Origin: Corallococcus macrosporus
GTDB taxonomy: Bacteria; Myxococcota; Myxococcia; Myxococcales; Myxococcaceae
Direction: 5' to 3'
Length of the DNA: 64,000 nt
NCBI RefSeq assembly: GCF_017302985.1
Contig: NZ_JAFIMU010000004.1
Coordinates: 310,001 to 374,000 of the forward strand
Each line of letters starts with the position of its first letter. Within the stretch, counting starts at the first letter, position 1. The notes under the pieces were generated by a model. That model ran no database searches. It saw nothing but the letters and a program-made list of their open reading frames with translations, and had not been told where the DNA came from. The position numbers and the translations under genes were made by a program. Below are positions 18,040-26,616 of this stretch, piece after piece.

Positions 18040-19644
18040 TCAGTTCTCGTGAACCTTGCGGCGGCGGACGCCCCTGTCCAGCGAATCGTGCTTCTCGGCG
18101 CCTTCAGCACCGTTGCCATCGGCTTCGGCGTTTCCGTTGCGCTCGGCCTTCTCCTTCTCGTGGACGAGCAGCGGGGAGAAGAAGCAGTCCTTCTTCGTGT
18201 ACTCGTCGAAGGCGAACGCGAAGCGGTAGCTGGCCGCCGCGCGCTGGTTGCAGTCCGTGCGCTCGCAGAAGCGGCAGGAGATGCCGCTGGGGATGGCGTC
18301 CTTGCGCAGGTCGTTGGTGGGCAGGCCGTACGCCAGGTACTTCGCGTTCTCCGCGTGCGTGCCCAGGCCGATGGAGTACGCCGTGCCCTTCACGATGGAG
18401 CCTTCAATCGGCTGCAGCTGCACCTTCGCGAAGCAGAAGTACGTCGTGCCGTCCGGCATGATGGAGTACTGGCGCGTGATTTGAGACGGGTTGAGGAACG
18501 CCAGGTGCACCGCCCACTTCGCGCAGCTTCCGCCGCCCGAAGCGAAGCGGATGCCGGTGCCGCTGTAGCGCTTGGAGATGTTCCCGGCGATGTCCGCGCG
18601 CAGGAAGTGGAAGGGCAGGCCCTGGCGCTTGGGGTCGGACAGGTTGCAGATGCGGTGGGCCACCGTCTCGTAGGTGGTGCCGAAGATGTTGGAGAGCAGC
18701 TCCACGTCGTAGCGCGTGCGCTGCACCTCCTTGAAGAACTCGCCGTAGGGCAGCATCAGCGCGCCGGCGAAGTAGTTCGCCAGGTTTACTTTGATGAGGC
18801 GCTCCGTCTCGCCGTGGCGCATGCGGCCCGCGCCCAGGATGCGCTCCACCAGCTTCTCGCGGTCCATCACCATGAGGCCAATGGACGCGGCCACCTGGAA
18901 CTTCAGCGGCTGCTCCGTCAGGTCCGGTGACAGCGTGAGCGTGCGCGCGTCCAGGTCCAGCCGGCGCACCACGGACGAACCGCTGGCCGCGCGCTCAATC
19001 TGGACCTTGAAGTCGAACCGCTCCTCCAGCATGCGGATGAGCTGGCTGCTGGTGAGCTGCTGCTCCAGGCGGAAGTCGCGCCGCAGCCCCTCCGCCTGCT
19101 CCTCCAGCTCCGGGAAGTAGTTGCGGTGCTTCTCCAGGAAGTCGCTGACCTCGTCGAAGGGCGAGTAGTCGAAGCGCACGCCCGGCGTGTTGCCCATGCC
19201 GGAGGTGGACCCCTGCGTGCGCGTCCTCTCCTCCACGTTGAGCTGCGCGAGCACGTTCTCCAGCTGCGTGCGCGTGTTCTTGTAGAGGTTGAAGAGGGCC
19301 GCGACGGTGCCCGCCAGCTTCGGCTCCGCGGACAGCGACTGGAGCGACTCCGAGTCGATGTCCAGACTCTTGAGCAGCGGTTCGTCCAACAGCTTCGCCA
19401 GGGCCTCGTCCACGCGGCCCTCGCCCAGCGTGGACATGAACTGCTCGGGGTCCTGCTCGAAGTAGCGCAGCGCCTTCCACAGCAGGGGGAAGGGCATCAC
19501 GCGCTTCCCCTTCTCGATGAGGTTCAGGTACGCGGGCGAAACGCCCAGGTCCTTGGCGGCGTCCGCCTGCTTGATGTTGCGCTGCAAGCGGAGGCCTCGA
19601 AGCTTCAGCCCCACGTTCGCGTTCAGAGCGTTGTCGTTGTTCAT
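18040..19644 (-). CDS. XRE-family regulator of the RamB/PrpR (short-chain acyl) type
   Basis: 534 residues. An XRE helix-turn-helix occupies about 10-65 (LKLRGLRLQRNIKQADAAKDLGV). A central ImmA/IrrE-like region retains the LANYFAGALMLPYGEF helix but lacks a clear HExxH. The C-terminal region has a CxxC-type cysteine cluster (SCRFCERTDCNQRA) as in the DUF2083 domain of RamB/PrpR regulators of acetate, propionate and acyl-CoA metabolism. It probably senses an acyl-CoA or redox ligand. A TTTGCAA-type palindrome sits 67-88 bp upstream. fabF is the next gene upstream but has its own start region. Confidence 0.85.
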   Translation of the reverse strand: MNNDNALNANVGLKLRGLRLQRNIKQADAAKDLGVSPAYLNLIEKGKRVMPFPLLWKALRYFEQDPEQFMSTLGEGRVDEALAKLLDEPLLKSLDIDSESLQSLSAEPKLAGTVAALFNLYKNTRTQLENVLAQLNVEERTRTQGSTSGMGNTPGVRFDYSPFDEVSDFLEKHRNYFPELEEQAEGLRRDFRLEQQLTSSQLIRMLEERFDFKVQIERAASGSSVVRRLDLDARTLTLSPDLTEQPLKFQVAASIGLMVMDREKLVERILGAGRMRHGETERLIKVNLANYFAGALMLPYGEFFKEVQRTRYDVELLSNIFGTTYETVAHRICNLSDPKRQGLPFHFLRADIAGNISKRYSGTGIRFASGGGSCAKWAVHLAFLNPSQITRQYSIMPDGTTYFCFAKVQLQPIEGSIVKGTAYSIGLGTHAENAKYLAYGLPTNDLRKDAIPSGISCRFCERTDCNQRAAASYRFAFAFDEYTKKDCFFSPLLVHEKEKAERNGNAEADGNGAEGAEKHDSLDRGVRRRKVHEN

Positions 19645-19960
19645 GGCTCCAACCCCCGGCGGGCCGCGTCAGGAGGCGCGCTCCAAACGCCGGGTCTCTG
19701 GATCCACTCTGCAAATCGATTTACCGATTTGCAATCAACGTTTTCGGTTCGCCGCAGCGCTGTCCCGCAGGCGACGCGCGAAGGGTTGACTGCCCCCACC
19801 CTGGCCGTAGCGGGACGTAATCCCATGTAATCACGGCGCTTTCAGGCAGCCCCGGTGTGCGGCGACGGCCCCCGGGAGCCGCGCTGTCAACCCTTGACTG
19901 ACGCGATGCGACAGGGCTGGGGAAAAGTCAGTAAACGGGCGCCATAATTTTTACAAAGTC
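19645..19960. other. 316-bp gap between the regulator and fabF
   Basis: Holds the leader and operator of the RamB-like gene (palindrome at 19711-19732). The part next to the fabF stop includes AT-rich CATAATTTTTACAAAG, possibly a transcript end. No gene seen. Confidence 0.5.
19711..19732. promoter_or_regulatory. Probable autoregulatory operator
   Basis: Perfect inverted repeat GCAAATCG-ATTTAC-CGATTTGC upstream of the XRE/RamB-like gene. RamB and PrpR regulators of actinobacteria bind sites built on TTTGCAAA; each arm here carries the ATTTGC core. The position fits repression or activation of the gene's own promoter. Confidence 0.55.
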
Positions 19961-21211
19961 TTAACGCGCCTCCGGGGCCCGCTGGAAGACGAGGGCAACG
20001 TTGGTGCCGCCGAAGCCGAACGAGTTGCTCATGACGGCGTTCACGCGCGTCTCCCGGGCGGTGTTGGGCACGCAGTCGAGCAGGATGCGCGGGTCCTGGT
20101 TCTCCAGGTTGATGGTGGGGGGCAGCACGCCGCGGGTGAGGGCGAGGATGCTGATGACGGCCTCCGCCGCGCCAGCCGCGCCGTTCATGTGGCCCGTCAT
20201 GGACTTGGTGGAGGAGATGGCGAGCTGCTTCGCCGCGTCGCCGAACACCTGGGCGATGCCCTCCATCTCCAGCACGTCGCCGATGTCCGTCGAGGTGCCG
20301 TGGGCGTTGAGGTAGCCGATGTCCGCGGGGGCCAGGCGCGCGTCCTTGAGCGCGGCCCGCATGGCGCGCTGGGCGCCCTCGTGGGCGGGGGCGGGGGAGG
20401 TGACGTGGTGGGCGTCGGAGCTGGCGCCATAGCCGGTCAGCTCCGCGAGGATGCGGGCCCCCCGGGCGCGCGCGTGCTCGTACTCCTCCAGGATGAGGAT
20501 GCCCGCGCCTTCGGCGAGCACGAAGCCGTCGCGGTCCTTGTCGAACGGACGGCTCGCCGCCTGGGGCGCGTCGTTGCGGGTGGACAGGGCCTTCATCGCC
20601 GCGAAGCCGCCCACGCCCAGCATGGTGATGGGGGCCTCCGCGCCGCCCGCCACCGCCACGTCGAACTCGCCGCGCTGGATGCCGCGCAGCGCTTCACCGA
20701 TGGCGTGCGCGCTGGTGGAGCACGCGGAGTTGGTGGACCAGGACGGGCCCTTGATGCCGTGGCGCATGGAGATGTAGCCGGGCGCCATGTTGATGATCAT
20801 CTGGAGGATGAAGAAGGAGCTGATGCGGTCCGGCCCCTTGTCCAGCGCCTTCTTGTACGTCTCCTCCAGGCTGCTGAGCCCGCCGATGCCGGAGCCGACG
20901 ATGACCGCCACGCGCTCCGCGTTCTCCGGCGTGATGGTCAGCCCCGAGTCCTCCAGGGCCATGTCGGACGCGGCCACCGCGAACTGCGCGAAGCGGTCCA
21001 TGCGCCGCACCTCGCGCCGCTCGATGTAGGCCTCCGGGTTGAAGCCCTTCACCTCACCGGCGAAGCGGCAGTCCAGCGGGCTCGCATCGAACAGGGTGAT
21101 GGGGCCCACGCCGCTCCTGCCATTCACCAGCGCATCCCAGCTCGCCTCCACGCCGATGCCACACGGACTGATCATCCCCATTCCCGTCACGACGACGCGC
21201 CGCTGTCCCAT
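19961..21211 (-). CDS. fabF: Beta-ketoacyl-ACP synthase II (FabF type)
   Basis: 416 residues from ATG 21211, with AAGGAG 6 nt upstream (an in-frame start at 21259 lacks one). The Cys-His-His triad of KAS I/II is intact: Cys 164 in NSACSTSAH, His in NAHGTST and His in TGHMNGAAG. The enzyme elongates acyl-ACP with malonyl-ACP. No acyl-carrier protein gene is adjacent, so it may be a second FabF serving a dedicated lipid or secondary-metabolite role. It faces a thioesterase-TetR pair across an inverted repeat and may share their control. Confidence 0.92.
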   Translation of the reverse strand: MGQRRVVVTGMGMISPCGIGVEASWDALVNGRSGVGPITLFDASPLDCRFAGEVKGFNPEAYIERREVRRMDRFAQFAVAASDMALEDSGLTITPENAERVAVIVGSGIGGLSSLEETYKKALDKGPDRISSFFILQMIINMAPGYISMRHGIKGPSWSTNSACSTSAHAIGEALRGIQRGEFDVAVAGGAEAPITMLGVGGFAAMKALSTRNDAPQAASRPFDKDRDGFVLAEGAGILILEEYEHARARGARILAELTGYGASSDAHHVTSPAPAHEGAQRAMRAALKDARLAPADIGYLNAHGTSTDIGDVLEMEGIAQVFGDAAKQLAISSTKSMTGHMNGAAGAAEAVISILALTRGVLPPTINLENQDPRILLDCVPNTARETRVNAVMSNSFGFGGTNVALVFQRAPEAR

Positions 21212-21241
21212 CGCGAACTCCTTGACCCCAAGCATTGAACG

Positions 21242-21261
21242 GGATGGTATTATGACCATCC
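21242..21261. promoter_or_regulatory. Inverted repeat between fabF and the thioesterase-TetR pair
   Basis: GGATGGT-ATTATG-ACCATCC, a perfect 7-bp inverted repeat in the 80-bp divergent promoter region. TetR-family genes are usually autoregulated from such sites, and the TetR gene is the second gene on the right. Binding would control both directions. Confidence 0.55.
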
Positions 21262-21291
21262 TTCAATGAGTTCAAGCCCAAGGGAGCGCTG

Positions 21292-21816
21292 ATGAGCGAG
21301 CAGCCGGAGAATCCGCGCACGCGGACGGTGACGTGGAAGGACCCACGTGTGGGCGCGTCCGCGGCGAAGACGCTGTCGGGGCTGGAGTACCTGCGCGCCA
21401 TCCAGCGCGGGGAGCTGCCGGCGCCGCCCATCGCGGAGCTGATGGGCTTCGCTCCGGTGGAGGTGGAGGAGGGCCGGGTGGTGTTCGCGGTGACGGCGGG
21501 CGAGCACCACTACAACCCCATCGGCATGGTGCACGGCGGACTGGCCGCGACGCTGATGGACTCCGCGATGGGGTGCGCCATCCACACGCTGCTGCCGGTG
21601 GGCGCGGGCTACACGACGCTGGAGCTGCACGTGAACTACGTGAAGGGCATCGCGCACGACACGGGGCGGCTGTTGTGCCGGGGGGAGGTCATCCACCTGG
21701 GCGGCCGCGTGGCCACGGCGCAGGGGCGGCTGGTGGACGAGAAGGGCACGCTCTACGCGCACGGCACCACGACGTGCATGGTGTTCCGGCCACCGGGCGC
21801 GGGCGGCAAGGAGTAG
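21292..21816 (+). CDS. PaaI-family hot-dog thioesterase
   Basis: 174 residues. The hot-dog thioesterase signature is clear: HHYNPIGMVHGGLAATLMD, with the catalytic-loop Asp in the following helix, and TTLELHVNYVKGIAHDTG. Such enzymes hydrolyse acyl-CoA or aryl-CoA esters. Its place opposite fabF and five bases upstream of a TetR gene suggests a small acyl-metabolism regulon. Cytoplasmic. Confidence 0.88.
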   Translation: MSEQPENPRTRTVTWKDPRVGASAAKTLSGLEYLRAIQRGELPAPPIAELMGFAPVEVEEGRVVFAVTAGEHHYNPIGMVHGGLAATLMDSAMGCAIHTLLPVGAGYTTLELHVNYVKGIAHDTGRLLCRGEVIHLGGRVATAQGRLVDEKGTLYAHGTTTCMVFRPPGAGGKE

Positions 21817-21821
21817 GAGCG

Positions 21822-22424
21822 ATGCGCTACACCGCCGAACACAAGCAGGCCACGCACGCGCGCATCCTCGAGGCGGCGGAGAAGCTGTTCCGCGCGGAGG
21901 GCTTCAGCGGTGCGAGCGTGGAGCGGGTGATGCGCGCCGCGGGCCTGACGGTGGGCGGCTTCTACGCCCACTTCGCCTCCAAGGAGGCGCTGCTCGCGGA
22001 GTCGCTGCGCGCCTTCATGACGGCGAACAAGGCGCGCTGGCTGGCGGGGCTGCGGGAGGTGCGGGGCACGGAGTTCCTGGAGCGCTTCGCGAAGCGCTAC
22101 CTGGGCCAGTACGACCGGGCCACGGGAGACACGCTCTGCATGATGCCGTCGCTCCTGTCGGACCTGACGCGCGCGACGCCGGAGGTGCAGGCCGCGTTCG
22201 CGCAGGGACTGGAGGACCTGGTGGGCGAGGCCCAGGCGCAGCTCCCCGCGCGCGAGGGTGCGACGCCCCGGCAGCAGATGCTGGCGACGGTGGCGCTGTG
22301 CTTCGGCGCCATGACGCTCGCGCGGGCCACCGCGTCCCAGCCCCTGGCGGGGGAGATCCTGGACGCGGCGCGCGCGCTGCTTGTCGCTGGGGCCCCGTCC
22401 CCGAAGCGCAAGAAGCCCCACTGA
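21822..22424 (+). CDS. TetR/AcrR-family transcriptional regulator
   Basis: 200 residues. N-terminal helix-turn-helix: RILEAAEKLFRAEGFSGASV, then VGGFYAHFASKEALLAE. The C-terminal ligand-binding domain resembles regulators that respond to aromatic or fatty-acyl effectors. Strong ribosome site AGGAGCG overlapping the end of the thioesterase gene. Likely represses its own operon and fabF through the palindrome at 21242-21261. Confidence 0.92.
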   Translation: MRYTAEHKQATHARILEAAEKLFRAEGFSGASVERVMRAAGLTVGGFYAHFASKEALLAESLRAFMTANKARWLAGLREVRGTEFLERFAKRYLGQYDRATGDTLCMMPSLLSDLTRATPEVQAAFAQGLEDLVGEAQAQLPAREGATPRQQMLATVALCFGAMTLARATASQPLAGEILDAARALLVAGAPSPKRKKPH

Positions 22425-22449
22425 GCGGAGGACGGACCGTGGGGGCAAG

Positions 22450-23880
22450 GTGGACGCATTGAAGACGATGGCTGCTCGCGCGGGGCTCCTGTGGCTGGTG
22501 CTCACATTGGGGGCGTGTGCCTCCGTGCCCGTCACGCCTCCCTGGGAGGACCTCCCCCTCCGCTACAACGTCACGTACACGCACGACCCCTCGCCACGCT
22601 TGAACGTGGAGGTCGTCCTGCCGCCGCCGTTGGCTCCCAGGCTCTTCCTCTTCCGGCAACCCGGGCGCGCGAGCTCCGTGGTCGCCACGTTCGGTAACGG
22701 CAGCCGGGTCGAGCTCTTTCCCCGGAACGGTCAGGTGAGCGTGCCCGAGGGCGCGCGCGTCCTGCGCTACCACCACCCACTGGACTCCTCTCCTGGGGGC
22801 GGTGGCAGGCACCTGTTCGGAGGCATGGGGGAAGGGGACGCGTGGCACGTGGCCGGCAAGGCCTACCTGCTGACCCCCGGTCGCGTGACGCCGGACCTGC
22901 GCGTGGAGCTCACCGTGTCCGGCGCGGACGCGCTCCTGCCCTGGAAGCCCGACGCCCGAGGCGTCTACCACCTGCGCGGCGAGGACCTCATCGACGCGGG
23001 CTTCCATGCCTTCGGCGGCAGGCGCTGCGAGGCGCGCGTCGGTGCGTCCGTGCTGGAGGTCGCGCTGCTGGGCCGCTTCACGCACCTCTCCGACGCGGAG
23101 CTCTGCGCGTGGCTCGAACAGGCCGGGCGCGAGGTGGTCACCGTGCGAAAGGCCTTCCCGTTCCCGCGCGTCACCGTGCGCATCGTGCCCGTGCCCGGCG
23201 ACGATGCGCCCGGTGTCTTCGGCATGGTCCAGTGGAGCTCGCCGCCCAGCATCTCCATCCTCGTGGGCCAGGACGCCACCGCCGCGTCCTTCGCGAAGGA
23301 CTGGGTCGCCATCCACGAACTGCTCCACCTCACCCACCCGACGCTGATGCCCCGCGTGGCCTGGCTCACGGAGGGCCTGGCCACCTACTACACGGAGCTT
23401 GCCCGCGCGCGCTCCGGACGCCAGACGTCCCAGCGTGCCTGGCAGGAGCTGACGGAGGGCTTCGCGCGCGGACAGGCCGCCGCGGGCTCACGCACCATGG
23501 AAGAGGTCGTCGCCGAGGAGCGCAACTTCCAGGGCATCTACTGGACCGGCGCCTTCTTCGCGCTCCACCTGGACGTGGAACTGCGGCGCGTGACGCACGG
23601 CCGCGCGCGCCTGGAGGACGTGCTGGAATTGCTCGCCACGCGTGGTCCCACGGCATCGCTCGAAGGCTTCGGGGCCGCCGTGGACACGGTCGCCGGCCAG
23701 CCCCTCTTCGACGCGCTGCTCGCCCGGCATCTGCAACGGCCCGCCTTCTCCGAGCTGGCCCCTTTGCTGGAGAACCTGGGAGTTCGAATTGACCCAGGTG
23801 GCGTCAAGCTCCATGCTGCGCCGGGCAGTGGGTTGCGTGAGGCACTGGACGGCGGGAGGACCCCGGACGACGCGGGGTGA
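22450..23880 (+). CDS. Gluzincin-type metallopeptidase lipoprotein
   Basis: 476 residues from GTG 22450; ATG 22468 is an alternative that still keeps the whole signal peptide. A lipobox LGAC follows the hydrophobic segment GLLWLVLTLGAC. The zinc site is seen as HELLH, with the third ligand in EGLATYYTE 19 residues on, the spacing of M1/M61 gluzincins. A long N-terminal beta-rich region (about 1-200) precedes it, as in M61 glycyl aminopeptidases. Predicted to sit on the outer membrane or in the periplasm. Substrate unknown. Confidence 0.78.
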   Translation: MDALKTMAARAGLLWLVLTLGACASVPVTPPWEDLPLRYNVTYTHDPSPRLNVEVVLPPPLAPRLFLFRQPGRASSVVATFGNGSRVELFPRNGQVSVPEGARVLRYHHPLDSSPGGGGRHLFGGMGEGDAWHVAGKAYLLTPGRVTPDLRVELTVSGADALLPWKPDARGVYHLRGEDLIDAGFHAFGGRRCEARVGASVLEVALLGRFTHLSDAELCAWLEQAGREVVTVRKAFPFPRVTVRIVPVPGDDAPGVFGMVQWSSPPSISILVGQDATAASFAKDWVAIHELLHLTHPTLMPRVAWLTEGLATYYTELARARSGRQTSQRAWQELTEGFARGQAAAGSRTMEEVVAEERNFQGIYWTGAFFALHLDVELRRVTHGRARLEDVLELLATRGPTASLEGFGAAVDTVAGQPLFDALLARHLQRPAFSELAPLLENLGVRIDPGGVKLHAAPGSGLREALDGGRTPDDAG

Positions 23881-23974
23881 ACACCCGGAAATGAAAAGGG
23901 GCCGTAACCGATTCCCGGATGTCGCGTATCGAATGCATCCGCGAGGTTCGCGGCTTCCGTAGATGAGGTCCGCC

Positions 23975-24598
23975 ATGTTCCGCAGCGTCCTGATGCTCGC
24001 CGCCGCCCTGTCGCTGTCCGCGTCCGCCGCCGAGCCCGCGCCTTCCGACAAGCGCTTCGTCTTCAATGATCCGAACAGCCGCGACACGGTGATGTTCGTG
24101 TTGGACGCGCCGCTGGAGGTCATCAACGGCCTGTCCAACAAGGTGACGGGCCGCGTGGAGGTGAAGGGGCAGAAGGCCAGCGGCCGGTTCCAGGTGCCGG
24201 TGAGCTCCATCAAGACGGGCAACGAGACGCGCGACGGCCACCTGCAGAACGACCGCTGGCTGGACGCGGCGAAGTTCCCGGACATCGTCTTCGAGTTCAA
24301 GGACGTGGTCCTGCCCGCGCCGCTCGCCAACGCGAAGCCCGTGGTGCTGAAGACGAAGGGCACCTTCACCATTCACGGCGTCACGCGCGAGGAGCCCGTG
24401 GAGGTGACGGCCACGTACCTCCAGGAGACCGCCGAGACGAAGCACCGCGCCGCGGGCGAGCTCTTGCGCGTGCGCGCGAAGTTCCAGATTCCCCTGGAGG
24501 CCTACGGCGTCAAGCGCACGGAAGCGCTGGTGCTGAAGGTGGGCGAGCGGGCCGACGTCACGGTCGACGCCTGGGGCTCCACGCAGTTCAAGCCGTAG
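23975..24598 (+). CDS. YceI-family periplasmic protein
   Basis: 207 residues from ATG 23975 (GAGG 5 nt upstream); ATG 23963 is in frame but has no site. A signal peptide (LMLAAALSLSASAAEP) precedes a YceI lipocalin-like barrel: DRWLDAAKFPDIVFEFKDV, then GTFTIHGVTREEPVEV. YceI proteins bind polyisoprenoid or other long lipids. Its closeness to the MNIO cluster downstream (50 bp) may be functional, since envelope metal or redox stress often controls both. Confidence 0.9.
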   Translation: MFRSVLMLAAALSLSASAAEPAPSDKRFVFNDPNSRDTVMFVLDAPLEVINGLSNKVTGRVEVKGQKASGRFQVPVSSIKTGNETRDGHLQNDRWLDAAKFPDIVFEFKDVVLPAPLANAKPVVLKTKGTFTIHGVTREEPVEVTATYLQETAETKHRAAGELLRVRAKFQIPLEAYGVKRTEALVLKVGERADVTVDAWGSTQFKP

Positions 24599-24648
24599 TT
24601 GTCTGTCCCCCGTAGTCACACCCCCTGCGGTACGAAAGGAAGCAACAC

Positions 24649-24915
24649 ATGAACGTCAAGGCTCTTGCGGCGGTCGTCGGCACCCTGTCCCTCAGCGCGC
24701 TGGCCACCGGCTGCGCGTCCAACAAGGCGGCGGAGGGCAGCAAGGTGCACGCCGCGTCGCCGGGCGCGGCCGAGGGCGCCGAGGCCAGCTGCAGCAACAA
24801 GCCGGCCGACGCCGCCGCTCCCGCCGCCGCCCCCGCCGCGACCCCGGAGAAGGGCGCCGAGGGCAGCTGTGGCGCCGGCTCCTGCGGCTCCGGCTCCTGC
24901 AGCGGCAAGAAGTAG
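24649..24915 (+). CDS. Cys-rich lipoprotein RiPP precursor (bufferin/HvfA-like)
   Basis: 88 residues. A signal peptide ends in LATGC (lipobox), then SNKAAEGS and an Ala/Pro linker, and the C-terminus carries spaced cysteines: GSCGAGSCGSGSCSGKK. It is followed directly by DUF692 and DUF2063 genes, the maturase pair of MNIO-modified copper-binding RiPPs (bufferins, and HvfA-type oxazolins with EGKCG repeats). The GSCGxGSC repeat resembles the modified cores of those families. I infer that the core Cys residues become heterocycles or thioamides that bind copper. A lipid-anchored precursor is an uncommon trait. Ribosome site AAAGGAAG. Confidence 0.75.
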   Translation: MNVKALAAVVGTLSLSALATGCASNKAAEGSKVHAASPGAAEGAEASCSNKPADAAAPAAAPAATPEKGAEGSCGAGSCGSGSCSGKK

Positions 24916-24960
24916 TCATCCGCCGGGAGGGCCTGCGTGACAGGTCCCCTCCCAGGCTCG

Positions 24961-24999
24961 CGGGCGGCGGGAAGACTCCTTCCTGCCGCCCGTGTTGTT
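24961..24999 (+). terminator. Attenuator-like hairpin between precursor and maturase genes
   Basis: Stem CGGGCGGC/GCCGCCCG (24961-24968 with 24985-24992), extended by GGGAAG/CTTCC, followed by the T-rich TGTTGTTT. Placed in the 111-bp gap between the precursor stop and the DUF692 start. A partial terminator here would give more precursor than enzyme mRNA. Confidence 0.55.
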
Positions 25000-25026
25000 T
25001 CCTCCCCCTGCCTGAAGGAGCGCTGG

Positions 25027-25875
25027 ATGCCGTCCCCCCGCTATGCAGACCGCCATGGATTGAAGCCGCTGGGGGCGGGCATCGGGCTGCGCCGCGACTT
25101 CTACGAAGCGCTGCCGCGCACGCCGCGCGCGCTGGACTGGGTGGAGATCATCCCGGAGAACTTCCTCACGCTGGGCGGCCGCTCCCAGCGCGCCCTGGAC
25201 GCGTGCCGCGAGCGCTGGACGCTGCTGCCGCACGGGGTGGGGCTCAACATCGGCGGGCCGGACGCGCTGGATGACGACTACGTCACCCGCCTGGCCGCGC
25301 TGGTGAAGCGCCTGGACGCGCCGTTCTTCTCGGACCACCTGTGCTACTCGCGCCTGGGCGGCGTGCACCTGCATGACCTGTTGCCGCTGCCCTTCACGGA
25401 GGCCGCTGTGGAGCACGTGGTGCCGCGCGTGCGCGAGGTGATGGCGCGCGTGGAGCGCCCCTTCCTGCTGGAGAACCCCAGCTACTACGCGGCCATGCCG
25501 GGCGGCACGCTGAAGGAGGCGGACTTCCTGCGCCAGGTGGTGGAGGCCGCGGACTGCGGCCTCTTGCTGGACGTGAACAACGTCTGGGTCAACGCGCGGA
25601 ACCACGGCTACGACCCGCGCGCCTTCGTGGACGCGCTGCCCCTGGAGCGCGTGGTGCAGGTGCACCTGGCCGGCCACGACGTGCGGGACACAGTCCTCGT
25701 CGACACGCACGGCGACCGCGTCTGCGACGACGTGTGGGCGCTGTACCGCTACACGCTGGAGCGCACCGGCCCCGTGTCCACGCTGATTGAGTGGGACCAG
25801 GCCATCCCGTCCCTGGACGCCGTGCTGGACGAGGCGGATCAGGCGCGCGGCGTGCTCGCGGAGGGAACGCGATGA
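25027..25875 (+). CDS. MNIO (DUF692) multinuclear iron oxidative maturase
   Basis: 282 residues; ATG 25027 has AAGGAGCG 5 nt upstream. The DUF692 TIM barrel is clear: GAGIGLRRDFYEAL, then LPHGVGLNIGG, FFSDHLCYS, FLLENPSYY, LLLDVNNVWVN, VHLAGHD, DTHGD and IEWD, which supply the His, Glu, Asp and Asn ligands of the iron cluster. MNIO enzymes modify Cys residues of a precursor peptide, and the likely substrate is the Cys-rich lipoprotein upstream. Stop and next start overlap (ATGA). Confidence 0.9.
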   Translation: MPSPRYADRHGLKPLGAGIGLRRDFYEALPRTPRALDWVEIIPENFLTLGGRSQRALDACRERWTLLPHGVGLNIGGPDALDDDYVTRLAALVKRLDAPFFSDHLCYSRLGGVHLHDLLPLPFTEAAVEHVVPRVREVMARVERPFLLENPSYYAAMPGGTLKEADFLRQVVEAADCGLLLDVNNVWVNARNHGYDPRAFVDALPLERVVQVHLAGHDVRDTVLVDTHGDRVCDDVWALYRYTLERTGPVSTLIEWDQAIPSLDAVLDEADQARGVLAEGTR

Positions 25876-26600
25876 AGTCGTCGTTGAAGCACTTCTTCGA
25901 CAGCATGGACGCGTACCTCGCCGGGCCCCCGGGCGCGGAGGGGCTGCTCAAGCTGTCCGCGTCGCACCCGGGCTGGGTGGTGGATCCGGAGCGCATGGCG
26001 CTCTACGGCCAGTTCGTGCGCGGCCACGTGCGCTCCACGCTGGAGAAGCTCTTCCCGCTGACGCGCAAGGCGGTGGCGCCGGAAGCGTGGGACGCGCTGG
26101 TGGAGGGCTACACCCGCACGCGCCCCGCGCGGCACTACGAGCTCAACCGCCTGGGTGAGGGCTTCGCGCCCTTCGTCGCGGACGCCGCCGCCGCGAAGGG
26201 CCTGCCCCCGTTCCTGCCCGCGCTGGCGCGCTTCGAGTGGACCGACTTCGCGGTGTTCGCCTCCGAGGAGGACATCCCGGAGGCCGTGGAGCGCCTGACG
26301 CCCAACCCCACGCTCGCGGTGCTGGAGCAGCCCTACCGGCTCTGCGCGTTCATGCGGGCCCGGGGCGCGGAAGGGGCGCCCGCGGAAGGGGAGGAGCTGG
26401 CGCTGCTCTGGCGCCACCCGGAGCGGCTGGTGACCTTCTACATGGAGGCCACGCCATCCGCGCTGCTGGTGCTCAAGATGGCCGTGGAGGGCCTGTCGGA
26501 AGAGGCCGTCGCCCAGGCCACCGGCATGGCCGCCCCGGACGTCCGCGCGGAGGTGGCGCGCTTCGCGAAGGACGGCCTGGTGCTGCGGCCCCAGGGCTGA
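25872..26600 (+). CDS. DUF2063-domain partner of the MNIO enzyme
   Basis: 242 residues, start overlapping the MNIO stop. N-terminal DUF2063 (putative DNA-binding name, but in these clusters a precursor-recognition partner): FDSMDAYLAGPPG, then GWVVDPERMALYGQFVRGHVR and LEKLFPLTRKAV. The C-terminal half has a winged-helix look (LSEEAVAQATGMAAPDVRAEV). In characterised bufferin and methanobactin-type systems this subunit binds the precursor leader and the MNIO enzyme. It completes a minimal three-gene cluster. Confidence 0.85.
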   Translation: MKSSLKHFFDSMDAYLAGPPGAEGLLKLSASHPGWVVDPERMALYGQFVRGHVRSTLEKLFPLTRKAVAPEAWDALVEGYTRTRPARHYELNRLGEGFAPFVADAAAAKGLPPFLPALARFEWTDFAVFASEEDIPEAVERLTPNPTLAVLEQPYRLCAFMRARGAEGAPAEGEELALLWRHPERLVTFYMEATPSALLVLKMAVEGLSEEAVAQATGMAAPDVRAEVARFAKDGLVLRPQG

Positions 26601-26616
26601 GGCCGCGCGCCCGGGC

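Noticed and set aside
18040-19644. Active ImmA/IrrE protease in the RamB-like protein
   Set aside because: No HExxH motif is visible in the central domain, so protease activity is not claimed.
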